This document shows positions 1-8,244 of a stretch of 64,000 bases of DNA, one piece after another. Below the pieces are notes generated by a model, which had not been told where the DNA came from, searched no databases, and worked only from the letters and a program-made list of their open reading frames with translations. Source of the stretch: Gracilibacter sp. BRH_c7a (GTDB lineage: Bacteria > Bacillota > Desulfitobacteriia > Desulfitobacteriales > Syntrophobotulaceae). Where the stretch lies: the NCBI GenBank assembly GCA_001516055.1, contig LOEZ01000067.1, positions 1-64,000 on the forward strand, read 5' to 3'. A program made the position numbers and the translations under genes. Each line of letters starts with the position of its first letter. The first letter of the stretch is position 1.

Positions 1-342
1 CAGGCATGGAAAGGGAACCGTCTTTTTGACATTTCTTATGCTATTCAGTCCTACGTAGAAAAAAATGGTATGTCGGTTGTACGTGATTATGTAGGTCACG
101 GAATCGGAACAAAAATGCACGAGGAACCACAGCTGCCCAACTTTGGCAAACCCGGCAGGGGGCCGAGACTCGAGGTAGGAATGGCCCTGGCGATTGAGCC
201 CATGGTGAACTTAGGAGGATATGATGTAGAAACTCTTGAGGACGAATGGACAGTAGTAACCAAAGATCGCCGAGCCTCGGCACATTTCGAGCATACAGTG
301 GCTATCACAGAAAATGGGCCTGAAATACTAACTCGAACGTAG
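1..342 (+). CDS. map: Methionine aminopeptidase, type I (C-terminal part)
   Basis: The reading frame is open from the first base of the window, so the N-terminus lies outside. The enzyme removes the initiator methionine from nascent proteins in the cytosol. Visible family signatures are [12 protein letters not shown] (metal-binding His), EPMVN (metal-binding Glu) and FEHTVAIT (last metal-binding Glu), in the order and spacing of the pita-bread metallopeptidase fold. It ends with TAG about 40 bp before infA, the usual Firmicutes order (adk-map-infA). No sign of damage in the visible part. Confidence 0.96.
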   Translation, partial: QAWKGNRLFDISYAIQSYVEKNGMSVVRDYVGHGIGTKMHEEPQLPNFGKPGRGPRLEVGMALAIEPMVNLGGYDVETLEDEWTVVTKDRRASAHFEHTVAITENGPEILTRT

Positions 343-381
343 TCTCTAGCGGGATAAAAAGTCAAAGGAGGGAAAATGCTT

Positions 382-600
382 ATGTCCAAAGAAGATGTTA
401 TTGAAGTAGAAGGTAAAGTTCTGGAACCACTACCGAACGCCATGTTCAGGGTGGAACTGAATAATGGACACAAGGTATTGGCACATGTCTCCGGAAAGAT
501 CCGCATGCATTTTATCAGGATACTTCCGGGAGATCGGGTCACAGTGGAGCTTTCTCCTTATGACCTGACCAGAGGACGCATTGTATATAGATTTAAGTAA
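382..600 (+). CDS. infA: Translation initiation factor IF-1
   Basis: A 72-residue S1/OB-fold protein beginning [13 protein letters not shown] and ending GRIVYRFK, the standard length and ends of IF-1, which binds the 30S A site during initiation. An in-frame ATG lies two codons upstream (376), but it is only 3 nt from the GGAGGG ribosome binding site at 367-372, whereas ATG 382 is 9 nt away and gives the canonical N-terminus. I therefore prefer 382. It sits between map and rpmJ in the ribosomal cluster and is probably cotranscribed with both. Confidence 0.97.
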   Translation: MSKEDVIEVEGKVLEPLPNAMFRVELNNGHKVLAHVSGKIRMHFIRILPGDRVTVELSPYDLTRGRIVYRFK

Positions 601-621
601 AGGATTAAGGAGGGATTACCA

Positions 622-735
622 ATGAAAGTAAGGCCTTCTGTGAAACCGATTTGTGAAAAGTGCAAAATAATAAAACGGCACGGAAAAGTCATGGTAATAT
701 GCGAAAATCCAAAGCATAAACAACGCCAAGGCTAA
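622..735 (+). CDS. rpmJ: Ribosomal protein L36 (bL36), zinc-binding form
   Basis: A 37-residue ORF starting [14 protein letters not shown], with ribosome binding site AGGAGGG at 609-614 region just upstream. Cys11, Cys14, Cys27 and His32 form the CxxC...C....H zinc site, so this is the C+ (zinc-containing) version of L36, a component of the large subunit. It lies between infA and rpsM exactly as in most Firmicutes. The following 135 bp before rpsM is AT-rich with no confident promoter. Confidence 0.96.
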   Translation: MKVRPSVKPICEKCKIIKRHGKVMVICENPKHKQRQG

Positions 736-870
736 ATCAGAAGAACATTGCTTCAATACGTAATATCTGCTAAAATTATATGTCTTGGTTGAATAAATCA
801 AAACAAATAAAAAAACATTGAAATGTGAACTTCGAATACAAAATATCGATAATGGGGGTGTGACATCTAG

Positions 871-1242
871 ATGGCACGTATCGCAGGGGTTGATTTACCT
901 CGAGACAAACGTGTTGAGATATCTCTGACTTACATTTATGGAATAGGAGTTTCTCAATCAAAAAAAATCCTGGCTCAAGCCCAGGTGAACCCTGATACCA
1001 GGGTTAAGGATCTTACAGATGACGAAATAGCTAGAATCAGGGAAACGATCGATAAAGAATATAAGGTTGAAGGAGACCTTCGTCGGGAAGTATCTCTCAA
1101 CATTAAAAGATTGATGGAGATCGGTTGTTATCGTGGTCTTCGTCATAGACGTGGACTACCTGTGCGGGGACAGAGGACCAAAACCAATGCCCGTACACGT
1201 AAAGGGCCAGCCAGAGCAATCGGCGGCAAGAAGAAAAAGTAA
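871..1242 (+). CDS. rpsM: Ribosomal protein S13 (uS13)
   Basis: 123 residues starting [21 protein letters not shown], with the helix-two-turn-helix and the basic C-terminal tail ([21 protein letters not shown]) that reaches to the decoding site and P-site tRNA in the 30S head. Length matches the family. A GGGGGTGTGA ribosome binding site precedes the ATG. rpsK starts 16 bp downstream of its stop codon, so the two are cotranscribed. Confidence 0.97.
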   Translation: MARIAGVDLPRDKRVEISLTYIYGIGVSQSKKILAQAQVNPDTRVKDLTDDEIARIRETIDKEYKVEGDLRREVSLNIKRLMEIGCYRGLRHRRGLPVRGQRTKTNARTRKGPARAIGGKKKK

Positions 1243-1258
1243 AGGAGGGCATTGAAGC

Positions 1259-1648
1259 ATGGCACGTAAAGTGGCTCGTACAAGAAGAAGAGAACGTAAG
1301 AACATTGAAAGTGGCGTAGCGCATATCAAATCAACTTTTAACAATACAATCGTCACCATTACAGATCCTACTGGAAACGCTGTTTCTTGGTCAAGTGCCG
1401 GATCTCTTGGATTCAGGGGCTCGCGCAAAAGCACTCCTTTTGCTGCTCAAATGGCCGCTGATACGGCAGCTAAGGCTGCGATGGAACATGGATTGAAGAA
1501 TGTTGAGTGCTTAGTTAAAGGTCCAGGCGCAGGCAGGGAAGCAGCAATAAGAGCCTTGCAAGCAGCAGGATTGGAAGTTAACCTTATCAGAGACGTAACA
1601 CCAATTCCGCATAACGGGTGTCGCCCACCCAAACGCAGAAGAGTATAG
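1259..1648 (+). CDS. rpsK: Ribosomal protein S11 (uS11)
   Basis: 129 residues; the core [18 protein letters not shown] and the C-terminal [20 protein letters not shown] are hallmark S11 sequences forming part of the 30S platform near the mRNA exit. Ribosome binding site AAAGGAGGG is 10 nt upstream of ATG. rpsD follows 15 bp after the stop, consistent with the rpsM-rpsK-rpsD-rpoA operon. Confidence 0.97.
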   Translation: MARKVARTRRRERKNIESGVAHIKSTFNNTIVTITDPTGNAVSWSSAGSLGFRGSRKSTPFAAQMAADTAAKAAMEHGLKNVECLVKGPGAGREAAIRALQAAGLEVNLIRDVTPIPHNGCRPPKRRRV

Positions 1649-1663
1649 GGGGTGTAAGCAAGC

Positions 1664-2293
1664 ATGGCAAAATATACAGATTCCGTCTGTCGGTTATGCC
1701 GACGGGAAGGACAGAAACTATTTCTAAAAGGTGATCGTTGTTATTCCAACAAGTGTGCTATTGATCGTCGTCAATATGCCCCGGGAATGCATGGACAGAG
1801 CAGAGGCAAAAAACCAAGCGATTTCAGCATTCAGCTGAGAGAAAAGCAAAAAGTTCGTAGGATTTATGGTGTCTTAGAGAAACAATTCCACAGATACTTT
1901 GTGATGGGCAATCGCCAAAAAGGTATGACAGGGGAGAACCTCCTGCGTTTACTTGAGCGTCGCTTGGATAATGTGGTATATAGACTTGGTTTTGCAGCTT
2001 CCAGACCGGAAGCCCGCCAGATTGTTAATCATGGTCACATTACTGTGAATGGCAGACGTGTGGATATCCCTTCTTATCTAGTAAGCACAGGTGAAGTTAT
2101 TTCTATCAAAGAAAAGAGCAGGGGTATTAACAGAATCAAGGAAATGACTGAGACACTTAAAGATCGTACAGTTCCTGCTTGGCTCAGCATAGATGCTAAC
2201 AATCTAACTGGTACAGTTATAAACTTACCGGCACGTGAAGATATTCAGCTTCCTATTGAGGAACATCTTATCGTAGAGAAATATTCACGTTAA
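1664..2293 (+). CDS. rpsD: Ribosomal protein S4 (uS4), zinc-binding form
   Basis: 209 residues with an N-terminal region followed by an S4 RNA-binding domain (about residues 99-160, [15 protein letters not shown] and [21 protein letters not shown]). Cys9, Cys12, Cys26 and Cys31 make a CxxC...C....C zinc site, so this is the C+ form. S4 nucleates 30S assembly by binding 16S rRNA and in many bacteria also represses its own operon; no leader element is obvious here. It is placed directly before rpoA, as in other Firmicutes. Confidence 0.97.
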   Translation: MAKYTDSVCRLCRREGQKLFLKGDRCYSNKCAIDRRQYAPGMHGQSRGKKPSDFSIQLREKQKVRRIYGVLEKQFHRYFVMGNRQKGMTGENLLRLLERRLDNVVYRLGFAASRPEARQIVNHGHITVNGRRVDIPSYLVSTGEVISIKEKSRGINRIKEMTETLKDRTVPAWLSIDANNLTGTVINLPAREDIQLPIEEHLIVEKYSR

Positions 2294-2321
2294 ACTTTTT
2301 CCGAGAAAGAAGGTGCATCCG

Positions 2322-3269
2322 ATGCTAGAAATCGAGAAGCCCAATATAGAGTGCGTTGAGCGATCAGAAGACAATACCTATGCCAAATTCGTAATCGAAC
2401 CATTGGAAAGAGGATATGGAATAACACTAGGAAATTCCTTACGTCGCATTCTACTTTCTTCCTTACCCGGTTCGGCGGTTAGTTCGGTCAAAATAGAAGG
2501 AGTACTTCACGAATTCTCAACCATTCCAGGAGTCTTGGAAGACGTAACAGAGATAATTCTCAATATAAAGTCCTTGGCACTTAAAGGCCATACGGATGAA
2601 CCAAGAGTTCTTCGTCTGGAATGTGAAGGTGAGAGAATTGTCAAAGCCAGCGATATTATCACTGGCCCTGATATTGAGATTCTTAATCCTGACTTGAAAA
2701 TTGCTACTCTAGACAAAGATGGACGGCTCTTTATGGAAATGAATGTGGAGCGTTCACGTGGATATGTACCTGCTGAGAAAAACAAGAAGAATGATCATAC
2801 TATAGGTGTCATTCCTGTAGATTCGATATTCGCACCAATCTATAAAGTTAACTATGCTGTAGAAGATACACGTGTAGGTATGATGACCGACTTTGATAGA
2901 CTTACCTTGGAGGTATATTCGAATGGGAGTATAACTCCGGAAGAAGCTACTAGTTTGGCTGCCAAGATATTGAGTGAACACTTACGTTTATTCATAGGAC
3001 TTACCGATAGCCTCGGCAATGTTGAGATTATGGTCGAAAAAGAAGAGGAAGCGAAGGACAAGATACTAGAGATGACCATCGAGGAACTAGATTTGTCCGT
3101 AAGATCCTACAACTGTCTTAAACGAGCAGGAATTAACAGCGTTGAGGAACTGACCCAGAGAACAGAGGAAGACATGATTAAAGTGCGCAATCTTGGACGT
3201 AAATCTCTAGAGGAAGTTGAAAATAAACTCAGAGAACTAGGACTGGGATTCCGTACTCCGGAAGATTAA
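2322..3269 (+). CDS. rpoA: RNA polymerase alpha subunit
   Basis: 315 residues with an N-terminal dimerisation domain ([22 protein letters not shown] early, [14 protein letters not shown] around residue 210) and a C-terminal helix-hairpin-helix domain ([39 protein letters not shown]) that contacts UP elements and activators. A GTG at 2313 is in frame, but ATG 2322 is about 8 nt from the GAAAGAAGG ribosome binding site and gives the usual start [10 protein letters not shown]. It sits between rpsD and rplQ as in nearly all bacteria. Confidence 0.97.
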   Translation: MLEIEKPNIECVERSEDNTYAKFVIEPLERGYGITLGNSLRRILLSSLPGSAVSSVKIEGVLHEFSTIPGVLEDVTEIILNIKSLALKGHTDEPRVLRLECEGERIVKASDIITGPDIEILNPDLKIATLDKDGRLFMEMNVERSRGYVPAEKNKKNDHTIGVIPVDSIFAPIYKVNYAVEDTRVGMMTDFDRLTLEVYSNGSITPEEATSLAAKILSEHLRLFIGLTDSLGNVEIMVEKEEEAKDKILEMTIEELDLSVRSYNCLKRAGINSVEELTQRTEEDMIKVRNLGRKSLEEVENKLRELGLGFRTPED

Positions 3270-3290
3270 AGCTTAAAGGGGGGATCACAG

Positions 3291-3632
3291 TTGGCATATC
3301 GTAAGCTAGGAATTAACATGAGTCAAAGAAAAGCTCTGTTAAGAAATATTGTAACTTCATTGCTGAAACATGGAAGAATCGAGACTACTGAAGCAAGAGC
3401 CAAAGAAATGAATTCTCTGGCTGAGAAAATGATTACTCTTGGTAAAAGAGGTGATCTGGCTGCTCGGAGGCAAGCAATGGAATTCTTGCTCGATGAAACT
3501 GTAGTCAAGGAATTATTTGATAATATCGCTCCTAAATATGCTGACAGGCAAGGGGGATATACCAGGATCGTTAGAACCGGCTTCCGTCGTGGAGATGCAG
3601 CTCAGATGGTCTTGGTTGAACTTGTTGACTGA
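3291..3632 (+). CDS. rplQ: Ribosomal protein L17 (bL17)
   Basis: 113 residues, beginning [19 protein letters not shown] after a TTG start codon placed about 7 nt after a strong AAAGGGGGG ribosome binding site. The C-terminal [26 protein letters not shown] is typical. L17 lines the peptide exit tunnel of the 50S subunit. The energy-coupling-factor genes (ecfA1, ecfA2, ecfT) often found next in Firmicutes are missing; truA follows after a 75 bp gap that contains a perfect hairpin. Confidence 0.97.
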   Translation: MAYRKLGINMSQRKALLRNIVTSLLKHGRIETTEARAKEMNSLAEKMITLGKRGDLAARRQAMEFLLDETVVKELFDNIAPKYADRQGGYTRIVRTGFRRGDAAQMVLVELVD

Positions 3633-3642
3633 ACTGTATAGC

Positions 3643-3673
3643 GGTCAGGTTACTGCGGTAAAGTAACCTGACC
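3643..3673 (+). other. Perfect 12-bp hairpin between rplQ and truA
   Basis: GGTCAGGTTACT (3643-3654) pairs perfectly with AGTAACCTGACC (3662-3673) across a 7-nt loop. No run of T follows, so it is not a standard intrinsic terminator; it may be an RNA-processing, stability or attenuation element separating ribosomal-protein mRNA from truA. Confidence 0.55.
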
Positions 3674-3707
3674 ATGGATGCGGTAGAACCTAACTTAGGA
3701 GAGGGAA

Positions 3708-4538
3708 ATGCGTAACATCCTTCTGCGATTAGCCTATGATGGTACGAACTACCACGGATTCCAGCGTCAGCCCGAAGAGCATGGACCTACTATCCAAGGT
3801 GAATTGGAAAAGGCCTGGAAGAAACTTTTTGTCGAAGAGATTAACATTACCACTGCAGGTAGAACAGATACCGGAGTGCACGCTGCGGGGCAGATTATTA
3901 ATTTTAACTCTAAGATTGGTATCCCTGAGGAAAAGATTCCTAAAGCCTTAAACAGTATCCTGCCTGTTGATATCAGGATTCAAGAGGCTCAGGATACTTC
4001 AGAGGATTTCAATGCCCGCTTAGGTGCTAAATGGAAGAGATATGATTACAGAATAGATAACGGACGAATCCCTGATGTTTTTACGAGATTGTATACCCTT
4101 CATGAACCAGTCCCACTTAATATACTTCAAATGCAGCAAGCAGCTTCCTTTATAGAAGGAATACATGATTTCAGGGCTTTTGCCGCTACCGGATCTTCGG
4201 CCAAAAGTTTTGTCCGGACACTTTACCACTGTAGGGCCAGACAGATAGGAAGAGAAATCCTAATCACCTGTATAGGAAACGGTTTTCTGTACAATATGGT
4301 GAGAATTATTGCAGGAACTCTCTTATATGTTGGTAAAGGAAGAATTTTACCAGAGGAGATTCCTGAGATTATCGCTTCTCAAGAAAGGATTCGGGCGGGA
4401 AAGACGGTTTCAGCCTCAGGGTTAACGCTTACTATGGTTAATTATGATGGCAGGAAGCCAAGTAGTATCTTTACGGATATTGAAGAGAATGAATTAGAAA
4501 AGGCGATAATTGTTGACTTAAAACGCAATTTTCGATAG
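3708..4538 (+). CDS. truA: tRNA pseudouridine synthase A
   Basis: 276 residues. It makes pseudouridine at positions 38-40 of tRNA anticodon stems. The catalytic aspartate is Asp54 in the invariant GRTDTGVHA motif; AYDGTNYHGFQRQ near the N-terminus and FLYNMVRIIAGTL in the second half are further family signatures. The protein is somewhat longer than the usual roughly 245-250 residues because of a C-terminal tail of about 25 residues. Start ATG follows AGGAGAGGGA. Position after rplQ and before rplM is the conserved Firmicutes arrangement. Confidence 0.95.
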   Translation: MRNILLRLAYDGTNYHGFQRQPEEHGPTIQGELEKAWKKLFVEEINITTAGRTDTGVHAAGQIINFNSKIGIPEEKIPKALNSILPVDIRIQEAQDTSEDFNARLGAKWKRYDYRIDNGRIPDVFTRLYTLHEPVPLNILQMQQAASFIEGIHDFRAFAATGSSAKSFVRTLYHCRARQIGREILITCIGNGFLYNMVRIIAGTLLYVGKGRILPEEIPEIIASQERIRAGKTVSASGLTLTMVNYDGRKPSSIFTDIEENELEKAIIVDLKRNFR

Positions 4539-4571
4539 AATTTTAAGAGTGATTATTTTGCCGGAACGTGA

Positions 4572-4656
4572 TTGAGCCCCACGTTTTTGGTGATAATATA
4601 ACAACATGTAACATGTTAAAAAAAAGTTCAGACGCGAATAAAATGGAGGGAACGCT
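4572..4656 (+). promoter_or_regulatory. Candidate promoter and leader of rplM-rpsI
   Basis: TTGAGC (4572-4577), a 16-nt spacer and an extended -10 (TG, then TAATAT at 4594-4599) precede a short hairpin AACATG/CATGTT (about 4603-4616) and the ribosome binding site TGGAGGG. In Firmicutes the rplM mRNA often carries an L13-binding leader. The short structured leader here is compatible with that, but I could not match it to the known motif by eye. Confidence 0.4.
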
Positions 4657-5088
4657 ATGACCACTCAGTTTGCGAAAGCCCATGAGGTGGAACGTAAATG
4701 GTACGTCATTGATGCAGCAGGTATTCCTCTCGGTCGAGTAGCGACAGAAGCCGCACGCTTGCTTAGAGGTAAACATAAGCCCATATTTACTCCAAATGTG
4801 GATACGGGCGATTTTGTTATCGTAATTAATGCTGAGAAGATCGTACTAACTGGAAAAAAACTTGATGACAAAAAGTATCGCTGGCATTCGGGATACCCGG
4901 GTGGACTTAAAGAAATGACTTATCGAGTTCTAATGAATAAAGCACCTGAAAGAGCTATGGAACATGCTGTAAAAGGAATGCTTCCTCATAACAAACTTGG
5001 AGCACAGATGTACAGAAAGCTCAAAGTTTATAAGGGTTCCGAACATCCACATCACGCACAAAAAGCTGAATTATGGCCAATTAAATAG
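4657..5088 (+). CDS. rplM: Ribosomal protein L13 (uL13)
   Basis: 143 residues with the L13 signatures [27 protein letters not shown] and [29 protein letters not shown]13 is an early-assembling 50S protein. ATG follows TGGAGGG with normal spacing. rpsI starts 19 bp downstream, so the two form the standard rplM-rpsI operon, closed by the terminator at 5525. Confidence 0.97.
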   Translation: MTTQFAKAHEVERKWYVIDAAGIPLGRVATEAARLLRGKHKPIFTPNVDTGDFVIVINAEKIVLTGKKLDDKKYRWHSGYPGGLKEMTYRVLMNKAPERAMEHAVKGMLPHNKLGAQMYRKLKVYKGSEHPHHAQKAELWPIK

Positions 5089-5107
5089 GTTGGAAGGAGG
5101 TTAAAGC

Positions 5108-5503
5108 ATGGCAGCACAACTTCAACATCAAGGAACCGGAAGAAGAAAAAATGCCGTAGCCCGGGTTAGACTTCTGGCCGGTGATGGTAAATATAGTATC
5201 AATAATAGAGATTTAAGCGAGTACTTTGGCAAGAAAACTCTGGAGATGATTGTCCAACAGCCGTTGGAGATTACAGAAACTCTTGGTAAATATGACGTTT
5301 ATGCTCGCGTTCATGGTGGTGGAACAACTGGTCAAGCAGGAGCGCTTAGAATGGGTATCGCCAGAGCTCTCCTGAAAGTTGACGAAAGTCTTCGTCCTAC
5401 CTTAAAAAGAGCAGGATTCTTAACTCGTGATCCTCGTATGAAAGAACGTCGTAAATACGGACTGAAAAAAGCCCGTAAAGCTCCACAATTTTCCAAACGT
5501 TAA
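5108..5503 (+). CDS. rpsI: Ribosomal protein S9 (uS9)
   Basis: 131 residues: [14 protein letters not shown] at the N-terminus, [21 protein letters not shown] in the middle, and the basic tail ending KAPQFSKR whose last Lys-Arg contacts the P-site tRNA anticodon loop. The ribosome binding site GGAAGGAGGTT is near consensus. It is the last gene of the ribosomal block, followed by an intrinsic terminator. Confidence 0.97.
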   Translation: MAAQLQHQGTGRRKNAVARVRLLAGDGKYSINNRDLSEYFGKKTLEMIVQQPLEITETLGKYDVYARVHGGGTTGQAGALRMGIARALLKVDESLRPTLKRAGFLTRDPRMKERRKYGLKKARKAPQFSKR

Positions 5504-5524
5504 TATTCAAATTCACAGATTATC

Positions 5525-5556
5525 AAAGGAGAGGATTACCTCTCCTTTTTTGTTTT
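5525..5556 (+). terminator. Intrinsic terminator after rpsI
   Basis: AAAGGAGAGG (5525-5534) pairs with CCTCTCCTTT (5539-5548) over an ATTA loop and runs into a T-rich tail. It closes the rplM-rpsI unit. Confidence 0.9.
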
Positions 5557-5593
5557 TAATTTCGAACGCCCTCTATTTAAACATATATTCAAA

Positions 5594-5624
5594 TTGTAAT
5601 AAATGGTAAAAAAAGTGCTATACT
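5594..5624 (+). promoter_or_regulatory. Candidate sigma-A promoter for the zinc-ribbon gene
   Basis: TTGTAA (5594-5599) and TATACT (5619-5624) are separated by 19 nt, which is long, so the call rests mainly on the good -10 box just after the rpsI terminator and 36 nt before the start codon. Confidence 0.35.
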
Positions 5625-5660
5625 GAAAGAAAAGAGTATTTACTCAAGGAGGGGCGAAAA

Positions 5661-5930
5661 ATGCATTGTCAAAAATGCCAAAAACCTTTACAAGCGGACT
5701 TTAAAGTTTGTCCTTTTTGTGGTACCCAGACTGACTACAAACCAAAATGTTCTTCTTGCCAGAAAGAAATTGAAGCAAATTGGATAGTCTGCCCTTACTG
5801 TGGTATAAGCGTAAAAGGCCAGAGTATTGAACAGATTTCTGAATCGCAGCACAGACCCACGCAGGATAACCAACATCAAAACAGCCCCAACAGACACCGA
5901 AATAGAAAGGGATTTCGGGGAGGATCATAA
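5661..5930 (+). CDS. Small double zinc-ribbon protein
   Basis: 89 residues with two tandem zinc ribbons: CQKC and CPFC (about residues 3-22), then CSSC and CPYC (about 30-49), followed by a polar, low-complexity tail rich in Gln, Asn, His and Arg (residues 55-89) that ends in basic residues. No catalytic domain or membrane segment is visible, so a nucleic-acid or protein-binding adaptor role is only inference. Ribosome binding site AAGGAGGGG. It occupies the position between rpsI and cwlD where Bacillus carries the unrelated ybaJ. Confidence 0.75.
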   Translation: MHCQKCQKPLQADFKVCPFCGTQTDYKPKCSSCQKEIEANWIVCPYCGISVKGQSIEQISESQHRPTQDNQHQNSPNRHRNRKGFRGGS

Positions 5931-5999
5931 ATAGTTTTTTGACTATACCGAATAATAACAGCTTTTCCCCCATAAATATATGTGAGAGGGGGGAAGGAA

Positions 6000-6749
6000 A
6001 TGAAAAGATACTTGAAATCTTTTGATAAGAGAAAAAGATTGAGTCTACTTAACCATCGAATAATTGTTAGTATTGTGATAGGCTTATGTATAGTTATTGC
6101 AGGAGGGAGTCTAATCCTCCATAAAGCCACTAAGGTAGATAATAACGTTCCTGGTTGGTCCTGGGTACTTGGGGGAAAAACAGTATTCATAGATGCAGGT
6201 CATGGAGGGGTCGATCCTGGAGCGGTTGGATATAATAATACATTGGAAAAAAATATCAATCTTGAAGTGGCGAAAAGACTTAATTTGCTTGTAACGCAAG
6301 CTGGTTGTAATGTAGTTATGTTACGGGATGACGATCGAGATTTTGGCAATTCGAATAATCTCATGCAGAGAAAAAGAGAAGATCTAGCTTTCAGGATTCG
6401 GGCAGCAATGGAAACTGAAGCAGATATATATTTAAGCATCCATGCCAATAGTTTTCCTGATCCGGGACAGTTTGGGCCCCAAGTATTTTATCATCCTAAC
6501 TCATCGGAGGGTGAAAAACTAGCCTTAAGTATTCAAGAGAAACTTAATACACTGAGTGAAAAGCAAAGAGCTGCCAAGGCTAATCAAAGTTACTTTATTT
6601 TGAAAAACACTGGGATGGTCGCAGTTACTGTGGAGTTAGGATTTCTTTCTAACCCGGAAGAAGAGGAAAGACTAAACCAAGCAGATCATCAACAGAAACT
6701 AGCGATGGCTATCTTTGAAGGACTAGGGAACTACTTAACAAAGGATTAA
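6000..6749 (+). CDS. cwlD: N-acetylmuramoyl-L-alanine amidase CwlD
   Basis: 249 residues: one N-terminal membrane anchor (about residues 20-40, IIVSIVIGLCIVIAGG) and an Amidase_3 catalytic domain. Zinc ligands are visible as the His in IDAGHGGVDPG, the Glu in LEKNINLEVA and the His in SIHANSF; the catalytic Glu is in VTVELGFLSNPEEE. CwlD removes peptide side chains to allow muramic-delta-lactam formation in spore cortex, which implies an endospore former. A GTG at 5982 is in frame, but it lies within the purine-rich ribosome binding region; ATG 6000 is preferred. Location after rpsI matches Bacillus. Confidence 0.9.
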   Translation: MKRYLKSFDKRKRLSLLNHRIIVSIVIGLCIVIAGGSLILHKATKVDNNVPGWSWVLGGKTVFIDAGHGGVDPGAVGYNNTLEKNINLEVAKRLNLLVTQAGCNVVMLRDDDRDFGNSNNLMQRKREDLAFRIRAAMETEADIYLSIHANSFPDPGQFGPQVFYHPNSSEGEKLALSIQEKLNTLSEKQRAAKANQSYFILKNTGMVAVTVELGFLSNPEEEERLNQADHQQKLAMAIFEGLGNYLTKD

Positions 6750-6799
6750 GTGAAAAGGATCTACTATTTATAATCAAATAAAAGGGAAAGAATAGATTC

Positions 6800-6874
6800 A
6801 TCCCGAATATTAAAATGTGAAATTAGTTCAGATATCCTCGGATATGAACTGCGTTTGCATATTATATTCGGGAT
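6800..6874 (+). other. Nested two-tier hairpin element
   Basis: Outer arms ATCCCGAATAT (6800-6810) and ATATTCGGGAT (6864-6874) are perfectly complementary and enclose a second hairpin, AGTTC..ATATC (6825-6836) with GATAT.GAACT (6841-6850), over a CTCG loop. The downstream tail TATTATTTT is only moderately T-rich. It could be a large terminator for cwlD or a structured leader for the next gene. Confidence 0.5.
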
Positions 6875-6937
6875 TATTATTTTGGCGATTTATGATTTGT
6901 TTATCATCTTACAACTAGAAAAATGAGCAGGTGTAAC

Positions 6938-8119
6938 ATGGAAGAAAATAAAAACAAAATTATAAATATAGCTGATTATCTTGAAAATGAGATTTGGGTG
7001 ATTGCTTCAGAAATAGGGAATAACCCCGAAGAAGGCTATAAAGAATTCTTCGCTCATAAGGTGCTTACTAATTTCTTGCGCAAAAAGGGATTTAACATTG
7101 AGAATTCACTCGCTGGTATAGAAACGGCTTTTTCGGCCAGTTTTCGAGGGAAAGATATAGGTCCTAAGATTGCCTTCTTAGCAGAATACGATGCTTTACC
7201 AGAGATCGGGCACGGGTGTGGGCACAATTTGATTGGAGCGGCTAGTGTTGGGGCAGCAGTTGTCTTAAGTAGTATCGGTTTTAGCGGAGAGGTTATTGTT
7301 ATAGGTACTCCCGCAGAAGAATCAAGCGGTGCTAAAGTTGTCTTGGTAGAGCAGGATGTATTTAAAGATATGAACGCAGTACTAATGTTTCATCCTGGAA
7401 GTTGTTATGTCCCTGAAATATCCAGTCTAGCCCTTGATGCTCTGGAGATAACTTACTATGGGAAGGCGGGCCATATGGCAATTTCTGAAAACAACGGGAT
7501 AAATGCCCTTGATGCACTGCTAATTTTATTCGAGAAACTATCCAAGTTCAAACGTAGATTATCCAAATCTGAAAGAATAGACGGCATTATTATAGAAGGT
7601 GGTAAAGTACCTAATGTAGTACCAGATAAAACAGTAGCCAGATTCTATTTGCGTGCTGGAACGAGGGATGACTTAGATAAACTTCGTCATAAGTTCTTAG
7701 ACTTGGCCAGTAAGGCTGCAAGTATTGTCGGGGCCCAAATGTCTTGGAAATACTATGAGAATTCCTATCATGAGATGAAAAGTAACAGTGTCCTTGCGGG
7801 ACGCTTTAGAGATAACTTGCAAGAACTGGGGATAAGGGAAATTGAACCTCCACAGACTATGATGGGGTCGGTTGATTTGGGAAATGTCAGCCAAGTTGTC
7901 CCGGCAATCCATCCTTACCTAAAGCTGGGAAAAGGGCTAGAAGTACCTCATACCATAGAATTTACTCAAGCCGTACTCTCGGATGAAGGGAAAAAAGTGC
8001 TCTCCCTAGCAGTAAAAGCGTTAGCATTAACAGGATGGGATATTCTTACAGATAAGATACTCTTGGAGAAGATGCAAAAAGAATTTAAAAAAGAAAGACA
8101 CTGGCTGGGAAGGCTTTAA
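6938..8119 (+). CDS. M20-family amidohydrolase (AbgB/aminoacylase-like)
   Basis: 393 residues. Zinc-site motifs of the M20D branch are visible: AFLAEYDALPEIGHGCGHNLIG (His and Asp ligands), TPAEESSGAK (Glu-Glu, catalytic base and ligand) and MFHPG. A dimerisation lid domain follows (around residues 170-290). Enzymes of this branch hydrolyse amide bonds of N-acyl amino acids or aminobenzoyl-glutamate; the substrate here is not identifiable. ATG 6923 is also in frame but lacks a ribosome binding site; AGGTG before ATG 6938 favours the latter. No clear operon partner: about 125 bp and a good promoter separate it from the next gene. Confidence 0.85.
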   Translation: MEENKNKIINIADYLENEIWVIASEIGNNPEEGYKEFFAHKVLTNFLRKKGFNIENSLAGIETAFSASFRGKDIGPKIAFLAEYDALPEIGHGCGHNLIGAASVGAAVVLSSIGFSGEVIVIGTPAEESSGAKVVLVEQDVFKDMNAVLMFHPGSCYVPEISSLALDALEITYYGKAGHMAISENNGINALDALLILFEKLSKFKRRLSKSERIDGIIIEGGKVPNVVPDKTVARFYLRAGTRDDLDKLRHKFLDLASKAASIVGAQMSWKYYENSYHEMKSNSVLAGRFRDNLQELGIREIEPPQTMMGSVDLGNVSQVVPAIHPYLKLGKGLEVPHTIEFTQAVLSDEGKKVLSLAVKALALTGWDILTDKILLEKMQKEFKKERHWLGRL

Positions 8120-8173
8120 TAGGGCTTAATGTGCTTGAAATTGTTTATAATTTGTTTAGAATCTGTTAACAGA

Positions 8174-8202
8174 TTGTCAAGACCTAGGGGTTAGAATATA
8201 GT
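8174..8202 (+). promoter_or_regulatory. Strong sigma-A-type promoter
   Basis: TTGTCA (8174-8179), exactly 17 nt, then TATAGT (8197-8202), 42 nt before the start of the secreted-protein gene. A second overlapping candidate, TTGAAA (8135-8140) with TAGAAT (8157-8162), lies upstream. Confidence 0.7.
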
Positions 8203-8244
8203 CAGGAAGCTTCTAGAAAATAAATTACTTAAGGAGTTGAGCAC

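Noticed and set aside
96-542. Open frame antisense to map and infA
   Set aside because: Shadow of two well-supported ribosomal-cluster genes.
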